Part shown: positions 9,301 through 18,879 of the stretch, in pieces | Position numbering within the stretch: the stretch's first letter is position 1 | Layout of the letters: each line of letters opens with the position of its first letter | Origin: Microterricola pindariensis | GTDB taxonomy: Bacteria > Actinomycetota > Actinomycetes > Actinomycetales > Microbacteriaceae | Length of the DNA: 64,000 bases | Assembly: GCF_002936985.1 (NCBI RefSeq) | Contig: NZ_MPZN01000009.1 | Location: 1 to 64,000, forward strand | Reading direction: 5' to 3' | Notes under the pieces: model-generated | What the model was told of the DNA's origin: nothing | The model's database searches: none | Seen by the model: the letters and a program-made list of their open reading frames with translations, nothing else | Position numbers and translations under genes: made by a program

Positions 9301-9328
9301 AAAGCCCCGGCCCCATGGCCGGGGCTTT
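9301..9328. terminator. Terminator hairpin after carD
   Basis: Stem AAAGCCCCGGCC paired with GGCCGGGGCTTT around a CCAT loop, 28 bases after carD. The A-run on the left and T-run on the right make it a good intrinsic terminator in both directions, which would also end transcription from the hmp remnant. Confidence 0.88.
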
Positions 9329-9350
9329 CGTGCATCCCGCCCGGGGCGGC

Positions 9351-9450
9351 CTAGGCGGCGAGCCAGAGGTCGGGGCCGAACACCTCGTAGTGGATGTGTG
9401 TCGCCGGGATGCCGGCGTCGATGGCCTGCGAGCGCAGGAGAATATGCAAG
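9351..9450 (-). pseudogene. 3' remnant of a flavohaemoprotein (NO dioxygenase, hmp) gene
   Basis: On the minus strand a frame of about 32 codons ends RSQAIDAGIPA, then THIHYEVFGPDLWLAA and TAG. This is the typical C-terminus of the NAD-binding domain of actinobacterial flavohaemoproteins, which detoxify NO to nitrate. Nothing of the globin, FAD or nucleotide-binding core (about 370 residues) is present. The scrap starts within about 20 bases of a promoter-like region and a 19-nt palindrome that follow nsrR. The simplest reading is a deletion that removed nearly all of hmp but left its control region and its end. Confidence 0.72.
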
Positions 9451-9462
9451 ATTGACGCTTAA

Positions 9463-9481
9463 GTTCTACGCCGTGTAGAAC
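9463..9481. promoter_or_regulatory. Palindromic operator candidate for the NsrR/hmp locus
   Basis: GTTCTAC-GCCGT-GTAGAAC is a perfect 7-5-7 inverted repeat in the 56-bp gap between the end of nsrR and the hmp remnant. A minus-strand -10-like TATTCT lies about 20 bases further on, at 9439-9444. Placement and symmetry fit a binding site for the adjacent Rrf2-family regulator. The sequence is inferred, not matched to a published site. Confidence 0.55.
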
Positions 9482-9506
9482 TCGGGCGCAAATCGACCCG
9501 CCGGGC

Positions 9507-9938
9507 TCAGCGCAGCACGGGGAACGGCAGCAGCGTGGAGGCCGCCGGCCCGCCGAGATCCTCGACGCGGAGCTGGTCCAGCTCGGCGTAGAACGCCTCG
9601 CGCGCGCGCCGGAGGGCGGAGCGCAGGCGGCACTGCGCGAGCAGCGGGCAGGCGACGCCCGCCTCGGAGACGCAGTCCACGACGTCATCGCGCACGTCGA
9701 GCTCGCGCAGCAGGGTGCCGACGCTCAGCTGCAGCCCCGTGGCGGTGATCTGCGAGCCGCCGTGCCGCCCCCTGGCCACATCGATCGCCCGGCGGTTGCG
9801 CAGTTCCAGCACGGCCTTGGCGACGTGGTTGTACGGCACGCCGATCTGCTCGGCGATCTCCCGAGTGGTGAGCTGCTCGCCCTGGCGCGACCCGAGCAGC
9901 ATCAGGGTGCGCAGACACACATCCGCAAAGGCGCTCAG
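9507..9938 (-). CDS. nsrR: NsrR-like Rrf2-family nitric-oxide-sensing repressor (start codon unclear)
   Basis: The protein has an Rrf2 winged helix (REIAEQIGVPYNHVAKAVLELR, split here by reading as REIAEQIGV then PYNHVAKAVLELR) and three cysteines in the pattern C-x7-C-x5-C (C VSEAGVA C PLLAQ C), the Fe-S ligands of NsrR. The family N-terminus LSAFADVCLRTLM is fully encoded, but the codon just before its Leu is TAA (9941-9939), preceded by GTG. Candidate starts are CTG at 9938 (GAGAGG seven bases upstream), or GTG at 9920, which would lose six residues. It may therefore be intact with a CTG start, or damaged. It lies beside a deleted hmp. Confidence 0.72.
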   Translation of the reverse strand: MSAFADVCLRTLMLLGSRQGEQLTTREIAEQIGVPYNHVAKAVLELRNRRAIDVARGRHGGSQITATGLQLSVGTLLRELDVRDDVVDCVSEAGVACPLLAQCRLRSALRRAREAFYAELDQLRVEDLGGPAASTLLPFPVLR

Positions 9939-9997
9939 TTACACGCCTCTCATTGTCGCAGGCGTCGGCTGGGCGGCGCCCGCGATAGCCTCGGAGC

Positions 9998-11239
9998 ATG
10001 AACATTTCGGGCGAGCACAGCGCGGCGGAGTCGGTCCAGGCGGCGGTGATCGTGGTGGCCGCCGGCAGCGGCAGCCGGCTCGGCCGGCCGGAGCCGAAGG
10101 CCTTCGCCCCGCTGGCCGGGCGGCCGATGCTCTCACATGCCCTCGACGGCATCCTCGCGCTGGCCGAGCCCGTGCACCTGATCGTGGTGGCGCCGGCGGC
10201 TGAGCTGGAGCAGGCCCGCGCGATCGTCGCGGCATCCGCCGGCCCCGCGCTCGGATACACCAGCGTCGTGGCCGGGGGAGCGACCCGGCAGCAGTCGGTG
10301 GCGGCCGGCCTCGCGGCGGTCGCGCCCGGCGTCGGCACCGTGCTCGTGCACGACGCGGCCCGCGCGCTGACCCCGACCGCCCTGTTCGCCGCCGTGATCG
10401 CCGCCGTGCGCCGGACCGGGGCCGCGGTGATCCCGGCGCTGCCCGTGGTCGACACCATCAAGCGGGTCGACGCGGCCGGGGCCGTTCAGGAGACGGTGGA
10501 CCGCTCCGAGCTGGCCGCGGTGCAGACGCCGCAGGGCTTCGTGCGCGCCGAGCTCGACGAGGCCTACGCCGATCCGGCCGCCGACTTCACCGACGACGCC
10601 GCGCTGCTGGCGTCCTTCGGCCACACCGTCGGCACGGTCGCCGGCGACGAGCGCGCCTTCAAGATCACGACCCCGTGGGACCTGGCCCGGGCCGAGCGGC
10701 TGCTCGCCGAGACGGCATCCGGCGCGCACATGCCATCGGCGGCATCCGCCCCGCGGGTCGGCACCGGCGTCGACGTGCACGCCTTCTCCCCGGAGGGCGA
10801 CGATGCGGCGGATGCCGCGCCCGAGCTGTGGATCGCCGGCCTGCTCTGGCCGGGCCAGCGCGGGCTCTCCGGCCACAGCGACGGCGACGTTGCCGTGCAC
10901 GCCGTCTGTGACGCGCTGCTGGCCGCCGCCGGCCTCGGCGACATCGGCGGCATCTTCGGCACCGACGACCCGCGGCTGGCCGGCGCGCACGGCGAGGTGT
11001 TCCTCCGTGAGACGAAGCGTCTCGTCGAGCGGGCCGGCTTCGGCATCGGCAACGTCTCCGTGCAGCTGCTCGGCAACCGGCCGAAGCTCGCGCCGCGCCG
11101 GGCGGAGGCGGAGACGCTGCTCAGCGGCATCCTCGGCGCCCCCGTCAGCATCGCCGCCACCACCACCGACGGCCTCGGCTTCACCGGCCGGGGCGAGGGC
11201 GTCGCCGCCATCGCGACGGCGCTGCTGCTGCCCGCCTGA
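9998..11239 (+). CDS. ispDF: Bifunctional IspD-IspF (MEP isoprenoid pathway)
   Basis: Fusion of 2-C-methyl-D-erythritol 4-phosphate cytidylyltransferase (residues about 12-235) and MECDP synthase (about 250-413), catalysing steps 3 and 5 of isoprenoid precursor synthesis. The IspD part has the nucleotide loop [19 protein letters not shown] and VQTPQGF. The IspF part has GTGVDVHAF with the metal-binding Asp and His, [15 protein letters not shown], and the C-terminal [14 protein letters not shown]. The ATG at 9998 is preceded six bases earlier by TAGCCT, a leaderless arrangement. cysS and rlmB follow. Confidence 0.95.
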   Translation: MNISGEHSAAESVQAAVIVVAAGSGSRLGRPEPKAFAPLAGRPMLSHALDGILALAEPVHLIVVAPAAELEQARAIVAASAGPALGYTSVVAGGATRQQSVAAGLAAVAPGVGTVLVHDAARALTPTALFAAVIAAVRRTGAAVIPALPVVDTIKRVDAAGAVQETVDRSELAAVQTPQGFVRAELDEAYADPAADFTDDAALLASFGHTVGTVAGDERAFKITTPWDLARAERLLAETASGAHMPSAASAPRVGTGVDVHAFSPEGDDAADAAPELWIAGLLWPGQRGLSGHSDGDVAVHAVCDALLAAAGLGDIGGIFGTDDPRLAGAHGEVFLRETKRLVERAGFGIGNVSVQLLGNRPKLAPRRAEAETLLSGILGAPVSIAATTTDGLGFTGRGEGVAAIATALLLPA

Positions 11240-11302
11240 GCGGCGGCGGGCCCGAGCCGGGCGCTGAGGTAGGGTACAGCCCCGCGCCGGTAGACTCGTC
11301 GG

Positions 11303-12718
11303 GTGACAGTGCGACTTTACGACTCCCAGGCCCAGGCCCTGCGCGACTTCATCCCCCTCACACCGGGGCAGGTCAGCATGTACGTCTGTGGACCCACGGT
11401 GCAGTCCAGCCCGCACATCGGCCACCTGCGCAGCGCGCTCGTCTACGACCTGCTGCGCCGCTGGCTGAACTACCGCGGCCACGCCGTCACCTTCGTGCGC
11501 AACGTCACCGACATCGACGACAAGGTGCTCGCCAATGCGAGCGCGCACGAGCCGTGGTGGGCCCTGGCCTACCGGATCGAACTCGAGTTCACCGCCGGGT
11601 ACAACCGCCTCGGCATCCTGCCGCCCACCTATGAGCCGCGGGCGACCGCCAGCATCATGCAGATGCAGGCGATCATCGCCTCGCTGATCGAGCGCGGGCA
11701 CGCCTACCCGGCGGCGGATGCCAGCCACGACGTGTACTTCGACACCGCCAGCTGGCCCGAATACGGCGCCCTCACCCGGCAGAACCGCGACAACATGGAG
11801 GCGGCGGCCGACGCCGACCCCCGCGGCAAGCGCGACCCGCGCGACTTCGCCCTCTGGAAGGGGCAGAAGGCGGGCGAGCCCGCCTCGGCCAGCTGGGACA
11901 GCCCGTGGGGGCCCGGCCGCCCCGGCTGGCACATCGAGTGCTCGGCCATGGCCGAGCGCTACCTCGGCACCCAGTTCGACATCCACGGCGGCGGCCTCGA
12001 CCTGCGCTTCCCGCACCACGAGAACGAGCTGGCCCAGTCGCGTGCGGCCGGCCACGCCTTCGCCGGCTACTGGGTGCACAACGGCCTGGTCAACACCGGC
12101 GGCCAGAAGATGTCCAAGTCGCTCGGCAACTCGGTCTACGCGGCCGAGCTGTTCGAGCAGGCGCGGCCGCTCGTGCTGCGCTACTACCTGGCGGCGGCGC
12201 ACTACCGCTCCACCATCGACTACTCGGCCGGTTCGCTGCCCGAGGCGGAGGCGGCGCTCGAGCGCATCGAAAGCTTCCTCTCCCGGGTCGACCGGCGCCT
12301 GGCCGGCACCCGTTTCGCCGGCAGCGGCCTGGCGCAGGTTCCGGATGCCTTCGCCAGCGCACTCGACGACGACCTGGCGGTTCCGCAGGCCCTCGCCGTG
12401 CTGCACGAGACCGTGCGGGCCGGCAACGCAGCGCTCGACGCCGAAGACCTGCAGACCGCGGCATCCGCCCGGGCCGAGGTCGTCGCGATGACCGAGGTGC
12501 TCGGCATCAACCCGCTCTCGCCGGAGTGGGCGTCGAACGAGGACACCGCGGCCCGCGCCGCCCTCGATGCGCTCGTCACCCGGCTGATCGACGATCGCGC
12601 CACCGCGCGCGACAACAAAGACTATGCGGCAGCAGACCGCATCCGCGCCGAACTGACGGCGGCGGGAATCACCCTCGAAGACACCCAGACGGGTGCACAT
12701 TGGAGTCTGGAATCATGA
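11303..12718 (+). CDS. cysS: Cysteinyl-tRNA synthetase
   Basis: Class I aminoacyl-tRNA synthetase charging tRNA-Cys. HIGH is at residues 38-41 ([10 protein letters not shown]) and KMSKS near 268. Zinc ligands are present: Cys29 (MYVCGPT), the Cys of WHIECSAM and the His/Glu of HHENELAQ. The length of 471 residues matches bacterial CysRS. The GTG start at 11303 is preceded six bases upstream by TAGACT (11291-11296), a leaderless pattern. Its stop overlaps the rlmB start (ATGA). Confidence 0.96.
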   Translation: MTVRLYDSQAQALRDFIPLTPGQVSMYVCGPTVQSSPHIGHLRSALVYDLLRRWLNYRGHAVTFVRNVTDIDDKVLANASAHEPWWALAYRIELEFTAGYNRLGILPPTYEPRATASIMQMQAIIASLIERGHAYPAADASHDVYFDTASWPEYGALTRQNRDNMEAAADADPRGKRDPRDFALWKGQKAGEPASASWDSPWGPGRPGWHIECSAMAERYLGTQFDIHGGGLDLRFPHHENELAQSRAAGHAFAGYWVHNGLVNTGGQKMSKSLGNSVYAAELFEQARPLVLRYYLAAAHYRSTIDYSAGSLPEAEAALERIESFLSRVDRRLAGTRFAGSGLAQVPDAFASALDDDLAVPQALAVLHETVRAGNAALDAEDLQTAASARAEVVAMTEVLGINPLSPEWASNEDTAARAALDALVTRLIDDRATARDNKDYAAADRIRAELTAAGITLEDTQTGAHWSLES

Positions 12719-13797
12719 AGAACACAGCTGGAAAGCCCCGCGCCGGCGCCGTCCGAAAGGGTGCCCGCGGCCCACAGGTAGGCTCCGGCGGCCAGGGCCG
12801 TCAGGCGCTGGAGGGCAAGAAGCCCACCCCCAAGGCCGAAGACCGTCCGTACCACCCCGCCGGCAAGCGCAAGGCGGCCAACGAGCGCTACGAGGCGGCC
12901 AGCGGCGGCAAGCGCCGTGTTGCGGGACCCCGCGACGGCGGCCGTGATGGCGGTCGCCCCCGCGACGCCGGTCGCCCCGACGGCGCCCCGCGCAACGTCG
13001 CCGTCTCCGGCCGCCCGGCCGGTGGACGCAAGCCGAAGTCGGCCGACGAGATCGAGATCGTCACCGGCCGCAACTCGGTGGTCGAGGCGCTGCGCGCCAA
13101 GATCCCCGCCAGCGCGCTCTACGTGGCCACCCGCGTCGAGATGGACGACCGCGTCAAGGAGGCCCTCAAGCTGGCCACCAGCAACGGCATCCCGATCCTC
13201 GAGGTCATGCGCCCGGAGCTCGACCGCCTCGCCGGCCGCGACAGCGTGCACCAGGGCCTCGCGCTCAAGGTGCCGCCGTACGAGTACGCGCACCCGACCG
13301 AGCTGCTGGAGCAGGTCATCGCCCGCGGCGAGACCCCGCTCTTCGTCGCGCTGGACGGCATCACCGACCCGCGCAACCTCGGCGCCATCATCCGCTCGAC
13401 GGCCGCTTTCGGTGGCCAGGGCGTGATCGTGCCGCAGCGTCGCTCGGTCGGCCTGACCGCCTCCGCCTGGAAGACCTCGGCCGGCGCCGCGGCGCGCACG
13501 CCCGTCGCCATGGCCACGAACCTCACGCAGACGCTCAAGGCGTTCAAGGCGGCTGGCGTCTTCGTGCTCGGCCTGGACGGCGGCGGCGACGTCTCCCTGC
13601 CCGGCCTCGAGCTCGCCGACCGCCCGGTCGTCGTCGTCGTCGGCAGCGAGGGCAAGGGCTTGTCCCGCCTCGTCACCGAGACGTGCGACGCCGTCGTGTC
13701 GATCCCGATCAGCGCGGCGACCGAGTCGCTGAACGCCGGCATCGCGGCATCCGTCACCCTCTACGAGATCTCGCGCCTGCGCGCTCTCCAGAAGTAG
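12715..13797 (+). CDS. rlmB: 23S rRNA (guanosine-2'-O-)-methyltransferase RlmB, SpoU family
   Basis: TrmH/SpoU-type enzyme that methylates a guanosine in 23S rRNA. Residues about 115-185 form the L30e-like substrate domain ([20 protein letters not shown]). The C-terminal SPOUT domain has the three motifs: [35 protein letters not shown] and [19 protein letters not shown]. The first 110 residues are a basic, Gly/Arg/Lys-rich, low-complexity tail (repeats of RDGGRDGG type) likely to bind RNA. The ATG overlaps the cysS stop, so translation is coupled. Confidence 0.93.
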   Translation: MKNTAGKPRAGAVRKGARGPQVGSGGQGRQALEGKKPTPKAEDRPYHPAGKRKAANERYEAASGGKRRVAGPRDGGRDGGRPRDAGRPDGAPRNVAVSGRPAGGRKPKSADEIEIVTGRNSVVEALRAKIPASALYVATRVEMDDRVKEALKLATSNGIPILEVMRPELDRLAGRDSVHQGLALKVPPYEYAHPTELLEQVIARGETPLFVALDGITDPRNLGAIIRSTAAFGGQGVIVPQRRSVGLTASAWKTSAGAAARTPVAMATNLTQTLKAFKAAGVFVLGLDGGGDVSLPGLELADRPVVVVVGSEGKGLSRLVTETCDAVVSIPISAATESLNAGIAASVTLYEISRLRALQK

Positions 13798-13803
13798 CTC
13801 GCG

Positions 13804-13827
13804 GGGCGGATGCCGCGGCATCCGCCC
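13804..13827. repeat. 24-bp perfect palindrome of two inverted GGATGCC motifs
   Basis: GGGCGGATGCCG joined to its exact complement, seven bases after the rlmB stop. It may act as a terminator together with the next hairpin, and it is one of several hairpins in the window built from this heptamer. Confidence 0.7.
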
Positions 13828-13829
13828 GT

Positions 13830-13886
13830 CGAGAGTGCAGGAATTGCGCAGGAATCCCCGGATCCTGCGCAATTTTTGCACTCTCG
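13830..13886. repeat. Long imperfect palindrome, left copy flanking the DUF559 gene
   Basis: Arms beginning CGAGAGTGCAGGAATTGCGC and ending CAATTTTTGCACTCTCG pair over about 27 bp with three differences. The same sequence pattern recurs at 14914-14972 on the other side of the DUF559 gene. It may terminate rlmB transcription. Confidence 0.75.
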
Positions 13887-13941
13887 AGGTGCTGTGGATA
13901 ACTTCTGATGGCTGGTCGGCGAATGCGGCAGCATGGTGTGC

Positions 13942-14883
13942 ATGCCGGAGCAGTGGCCGTTTCAGCCATACCTGCGCGGTGCGGCCTTCCGCACGGCGGC
14001 GATCGGGCACCACGGGCTGACACCCGGGAGGCTGCGTTCGCGGGAACTCGACGCACCGTTCCACGGTGTGCGCACCCTCGGCATTCGGGCTGACAACGTC
14101 TTCGATCGTTGCCTCAGCTACGAACCGCTGCTCGCCCGCAACCATGTCTTCTGCGCCCAGACGGCGGCGGCACTTCTCGGCTTGCCGTTGCCCCTGCCCG
14201 TCCGTGCTGACACTCGGCTCCACGTGGGTGCGCTGGGCGGCCAAGGACCGCGACGTGCGGGTGTCGTCGGTCACCGGCTGCCGACAGACACACCGTGCGT
14301 GGAGTCGATCGGTGGCTTCACCGTGACGGATGCAGCGAGCACCTGGTGTCAGCTCGCGACAGTGCTCAGCCGCGAGGAGCTCACGGCTGCGGGTGACTTC
14401 ATCCTCTCTGGCAGGCGCGAGTCTGGCGGCGGCCGGAGCGGCTCGCTGGCGACGCTCGAGCAGCTCCGTGCTGCGACATCCCGCCATAGTGCCGGTCGTG
14501 GGGCGACGGCACTGCGCTGGGCGCTGGAACACGTGCGGGGCGGCGTCGATTCCCCGCAAGAGACCCGGCTGCGTCTGACGCTGGTGGCGCACGGCTTCGC
14601 CGAACCGGTGATCGGGCTCCCGGTGCTGGTGGACCACGGCACGCTGCTGCTGCATCCCGACCTCGCGTGGCCCAATCTGCGGCTTGTCCTCGAATACGAG
14701 GGCGACGAACACCGCGAGAGCAAACGGCGCTTCCGGGCCGACATCCGCCGACGCGAGAAGTTCGAGGCTGCCGGCTGGCGCGTGATCCGGGTCACCGCCG
14801 ATGACCTCGGCGAAGAACTGGACGCGTTCATCGAGCGCGTTCGCACGATTCTGACGGCGCGGCGCGCGGAACTGGCGCGCTGA
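13942..14883 (+). CDS. DUF559 (Vsr-like endonuclease fold) domain protein
   Basis: The C-terminal part (about residues 225-300) carries the DUF559 pattern: LVLEYEGDEHRESKRRFRAD, then IRRREKFEAAGWRVIRVTADD, a PD-(D/E)xK/Vsr-like nuclease fold. The N-terminal half (PFHGVRTLG, AQTAAALLGLPLPLP) resembles the type IV antitoxin/AbiEi-like proteins common in actinobacteria. The start is uncertain: ATG at 13933 or 13942. No SD is seen. Function is unknown. The gene is flanked on both sides by copies of the same long palindrome, unlike other genes in the window. Confidence 0.72.
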   Translation: MPEQWPFQPYLRGAAFRTAAIGHHGLTPGRLRSRELDAPFHGVRTLGIRADNVFDRCLSYEPLLARNHVFCAQTAAALLGLPLPLPVRADTRLHVGALGGQGPRRAGVVGHRLPTDTPCVESIGGFTVTDAASTWCQLATVLSREELTAAGDFILSGRRESGGGRSGSLATLEQLRAATSRHSAGRGATALRWALEHVRGGVDSPQETRLRLTLVAHGFAEPVIGLPVLVDHGTLLLHPDLAWPNLRLVLEYEGDEHRESKRRFRADIRRREKFEAAGWRVIRVTADDLGEELDAFIERVRTILTARRAELAR

Positions 14884-14913
14884 GCACCGCGCCAGTTCCG
14901 CGCCCGGCAGCGC

Positions 14914-14972
14914 CCGAGAGTGCAGAAAATGCGCAGGAATCGGCGATTCCTGCGCATTTTCTGCACTCTCGG
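14914..14972. repeat. Long perfect palindrome, right copy flanking the DUF559 gene
   Basis: Arms of 29 bp (CCGAGAGTGCAGAAAATGCG continuing to AGGAATCG) pair perfectly around a 1-nt centre at 14943. It matches the 13830-13886 element in sequence and order. Its position between convergent genes also suits a bidirectional terminator. Confidence 0.82.
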
Positions 14973-14992
14973 CTCAGGGAGAACCGGTGGGG

Positions 14993-16285
14993 CTAGACCT
15001 TGAGGCGCCAGTCGGTTTCTTCCTCGTCGTCGGGCACCGTGCCGATTGCCATCGTGATGAGGCCGGTGTCCGGGGCGATCATCGTCGCCTCGTCGCGTCG
15101 GTGCCGCAGCACGTCGTTGATGTACGAGCTGAGCGCCTCGGCCAGCGGGATGTCGTGTCCCTGCTTCTGCGCCATGAACCAACGGTGCTCGAGCAGCTGG
15201 TGGAACACCTCGGCCGGCTCCAGCTTGCCCTTGAGGTCGAGCGGGATGGCGCGGACCACGGGCTCGAACACGCGCATCAGCCACTCGTGGGCGACCATGT
15301 CCTCGTCGAACTCTGTCTTGCCGTAGCTGGCCCGGTACGAGTCCAGGTCGTTGAGCAGGCGGCGGGCCTGGTTCTCCTCGGCGTCGAGTCCGGTCAGGCG
15401 CAGCAGGCGGCGCTGGTGGTGCCCGGCATCCACCACCTTGGGCTGGATGCGCACGGTGGCGCCCGTGTCGTCGGTCTTAATGGCGAGCTCCTCGATGTCG
15501 AAGCCGAGGCTGTTCAGGCGGTCGACGCGCTCGCTGATGCGCCAGCGCTCGGAGGAGTGGAACGACTCGGAGCCGGTGAGCTCCTTCCAGAGGTTGCGGT
15601 AGGCGTCGACGATGCCGTTGGAGATGCGGATCGGGTCGAGCTCGTCGGCCACGCGGCCGCCGGCTTCCAAGTCCATCAGCTCGCCGGCGATGTTGACCCG
15701 GGCGATCTCCAGGTCGTTCTCGCGCTGGCCGTTGGAGAGGCCGCCCGTGTACAGCTGGCCGGTCTCGGCATCCACCAGGTAGGCGGCGAAGGCGCCCGCG
15801 TCGCGGCGGAACAGCGTGTTGGAGAGGGAGACGTCGCCCCAGAAGAAGCCGGCGATGTGCAGGCGCACGAGCAGCACGGCGAGGGCGTCGACGAGGCGCG
15901 TCGCCGTGTCCGGCCGCAGCGACTGCGAGAACAGGGCCCGGTACGGCATCGAGAACTTGAGGTGGCGGGTCACCAGCACCGGCTTGAGCATCTCGCCCTC
16001 GCCGTCGCTGCGGTTGGTGATGACGGCGATGGGCTCCACACACGGGATCTCCATGCGCTGCAGCGTGCGCAGCATCTCGTACTCGCCCTTGGCCATCTCG
16101 GCCGTCGTCTCCTTGATCGCCACGACGTGCCCGCCGAGGTGGGCGAAGCGCACCAGGTGGCGCGAGATGCCCTTGGGCAGCGAGGCGATGTTCTCGTTCG
16201 GCCAGGCGTCCAGCGGCAGGTGCCAGGGCAGGTCGAGCAGGGCGGGGTCGGCCATCGCCGAGGTGATGTTGAGGGAGCCACTCAT
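14993..16285 (-). CDS. DUF4032 protein with a WaaP/RIO-like kinase region
   Basis: The 430-residue protein matches the actinobacterial DUF4032 family (LPS-kinase/protein-kinase-like fold). Kinase-like elements are AIKETTAEMAKGEYEML (Lys and Glu), and the catalytic-loop-like HIAGFFWGDVSLSNTLF with Asp and Asn, followed by YLVDAETG (metal-binding Asp). The substrate is unknown. The ATG at 16285 was chosen over 16357, which would run into the hairpins upstream. It is convergent with the DUF559 gene. Confidence 0.8.
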   Translation of the reverse strand: MSGSLNITSAMADPALLDLPWHLPLDAWPNENIASLPKGISRHLVRFAHLGGHVVAIKETTAEMAKGEYEMLRTLQRMEIPCVEPIAVITNRSDGEGEMLKPVLVTRHLKFSMPYRALFSQSLRPDTATRLVDALAVLLVRLHIAGFFWGDVSLSNTLFRRDAGAFAAYLVDAETGQLYTGGLSNGQRENDLEIARVNIAGELMDLEAGGRVADELDPIRISNGIVDAYRNLWKELTGSESFHSSERWRISERVDRLNSLGFDIEELAIKTDDTGATVRIQPKVVDAGHHQRRLLRLTGLDAEENQARRLLNDLDSYRASYGKTEFDEDMVAHEWLMRVFEPVVRAIPLDLKGKLEPAEVFHQLLEHRWFMAQKQGHDIPLAEALSSYINDVLRHRRDEATMIAPDTGLITMAIGTVPDDEEETDWRLKV

Positions 16286-16324
16286 GATTTGTGAGCCTAG
16301 TCGTCTGGGGTGGGAGCTGACGGG

Positions 16325-16355
16325 GTGCGGATGCCGGCTGCACCGGCATCCGCAC
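16325..16355. terminator. GGATGCC-type hairpin downstream of ugpC
   Basis: GTGCGGATGCCGG pairs perfectly with CCGGCATCCGCAC around a 5-nt loop. It is the second of two tandem hairpins after the minus-strand ABC ATPase gene. Confidence 0.65.
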
Positions 16356-16361
16356 AAACAA

Positions 16362-16393
16362 CAACGGCCGGCGGGTTGCCCCGCCGGCCGTTG
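16362..16393 (-). terminator. Intrinsic terminator of the ABC ATPase gene
   Basis: CAACGGCCGGCGGG pairs with CCCGCCGGCCGTTG around a TTGC-type loop, about 30 bases after the stop of the minus-strand gene. Confidence 0.82.
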
Positions 16394-16424
16394 CCACTGT
16401 GCGAATGACAGCGGTGCGAACTAC

Positions 16425-17525
<1,101 letters not shown>

Positions 17526-17777
17526 GGAAATATCTCCTTCACCGGCAGGTACGTGCCGGACGATCCGTTGTGATGGATGGTGCCACTGCTGGTCAGCGAC
17601 GACCGCATCCAGTATGGCACGAGCGCGGCGGCGGACGGGCATCGCGCGGCGCGCGGACGAATCCGTCGGATTTTCGAGTCGCCGCGTCGCTTCTGGTCAT
17701 TTCACAGGCAACAGACCTACTATTTTGACTGCGTTTGCATGAACTGCGCGCCCTTCACACTTCGGAGTACTGATTAC

Positions 17778-18689
17778 ATGACCTTCGGCGCATCCCCCGA
17801 GCCCCGGCCCACGAAGAACCAGCGTCGCGAAGCCGCGCGCGAAAAGGCCCGTGAGCTGCGCGTGCAGCAGAAGAAGAAGGACCGGCGCAACAAGATGATG
17901 CTGCAGGGCGGCATCGTGCTCGGCATCGTCGCCGTCGTCGCCGTGATCCTGCTCATCGTCGTCAACAGTGTGCGCCCAGAGGGCCCCGGCCCCAAGAACA
18001 TGGCCAGCGACGGCATCCTGATCGGCGAGGGCCTCGTCGCGGTGGAGACCCCGGCGCTGCCCGCCAACGCCGTGCCCATCCCGTCGCAGCCCGACGAGAC
18101 CGGCTCCGTCGCCAACATCCGCGTCTGGGTCGACTACCTGTGCCCCTACTGCGGCGACTTCGAGCGCACCAACGGGCCGCAGATCCAGGGCTGGCTCGAG
18201 TCCGGTGCCGCGACGCTGGAGACCTTCCCGATCGCCACCCTGGTGAGCAAGTCGGCCGGGACCAAGTACTCGCTGCGCGCGGCGAACGCGGCCGGCTGCG
18301 TGGCGAACTTCTCGCCGAACGACTTCTTCGCCTTCAACTCGGCCATGTTCATCGACCAGCCACAGGAGAACACTCCGGCGTTGAACAACACCGAGCTCAA
18401 GCAGCGCATCAAGGATGCCGGTGTCGCCAACACCTCCGAGATCAACAAGTGCATCGACGACGAGCAGTTCAAGGCGTGGGTGCTGGATGCCACGGACCGC
18501 GCCCTCACCGGCCCGCTCCCGAACACCGAGCTGCCCAAGGTCAAGGGCACGCCGACCGTCCTCGTCAACGGCAAGCAGTACGCCGGCTCCCTGGACGACC
18601 CGAAGGAGTTCGCAGCATTCGTGCAGCAGGCGATGGGGGAGACCTACTCCACCGCAACGCCGACTCCGACGCCCGCCCCGGCCGGCTAG
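17778..18689 (+). CDS. Membrane-anchored DsbA/thioredoxin-like oxidoreductase
   Basis: Extracytoplasmic thiol oxidoreductase of the DsbA-like (Thioredoxin_4) family. A basic cytoplasmic tail (KNQRREAAREKARELR) precedes one membrane helix (about residues 47-68). The exported domain has the redox motif YLCPYCGDFE at about residue 120 and the cis-Pro region GTPTVLVNGKQY. A third cysteine pair (Cys in AAGCVANF and NKCIDDE) may form a structural disulfide. The tail is Pro/Thr-rich. The ATG at 17778 was chosen because the domain architecture starts there. Confidence 0.87.
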   Translation: MTFGASPEPRPTKNQRREAAREKARELRVQQKKKDRRNKMMLQGGIVLGIVAVVAVILLIVVNSVRPEGPGPKNMASDGILIGEGLVAVETPALPANAVPIPSQPDETGSVANIRVWVDYLCPYCGDFERTNGPQIQGWLESGAATLETFPIATLVSKSAGTKYSLRAANAAGCVANFSPNDFFAFNSAMFIDQPQENTPALNNTELKQRIKDAGVANTSEINKCIDDEQFKAWVLDATDRALTGPLPNTELPKVKGTPTVLVNGKQYAGSLDDPKEFAAFVQQAMGETYSTATPTPTPAPAG

Positions 18690-18711
18690 GCACGCAGCCG
18701 CTCCGCCCGTC

Positions 18712-18756
18712 ACCGCTCGCCGCCCCGGCAGATTTTTGCCCGGGGCGGCGAGCGGT
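18712..18756. terminator. Terminator hairpin after the DsbA-like gene
   Basis: ACCGCTCGCCGCCCCGG pairs perfectly with CCGGGGCGGCGAGCGGT (17 bp) around an 11-nt loop, then TTATTGTT follows. It isolates the upstream gene from tRNA-Thr. Confidence 0.85.
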
Positions 18757-18800
18757 TATTGTTAGTCCGAGTCGTGTTCCAGCTGGAGCACAACACTCAC

Positions 18801-18873
18801 GCCGGCTTGGCGCAATTGGTAGCGCACCGCTCTTGTAAAGCGGGGGTTGCGGGTTCAAGTCCCGCAGCCGGCC
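18801..18873 (+). tRNA. tRNA-Thr (anticodon TGT)
   Basis: Acceptor stem GCCGGCT/AGCCGGC, anticodon stem CCGCT/AGCGG with loop CTTGTAA giving anticodon TGT (reads ACA), and T-arm GCGGGTTCAAGTCCCGC. The 3' CCA is not encoded as such. Confidence 0.96.
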
Positions 18874-18879
18874 CTGTAC

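Noticed and set aside
10133..12700. Very long minus-strand ORF (855 codons) opposite ispDF and cysS
   Set aside because: It is the antisense shadow of two certain genes; high GC in third positions opens long frames on the other strand. The translation has no domain and is full of Arg, Gly and Val repeats.
12622..14712. Long minus-strand ORF opposite rlmB and the DUF559 gene
   Set aside because: Shadow frame crossing two palindromes and two genes; no recognisable domain.
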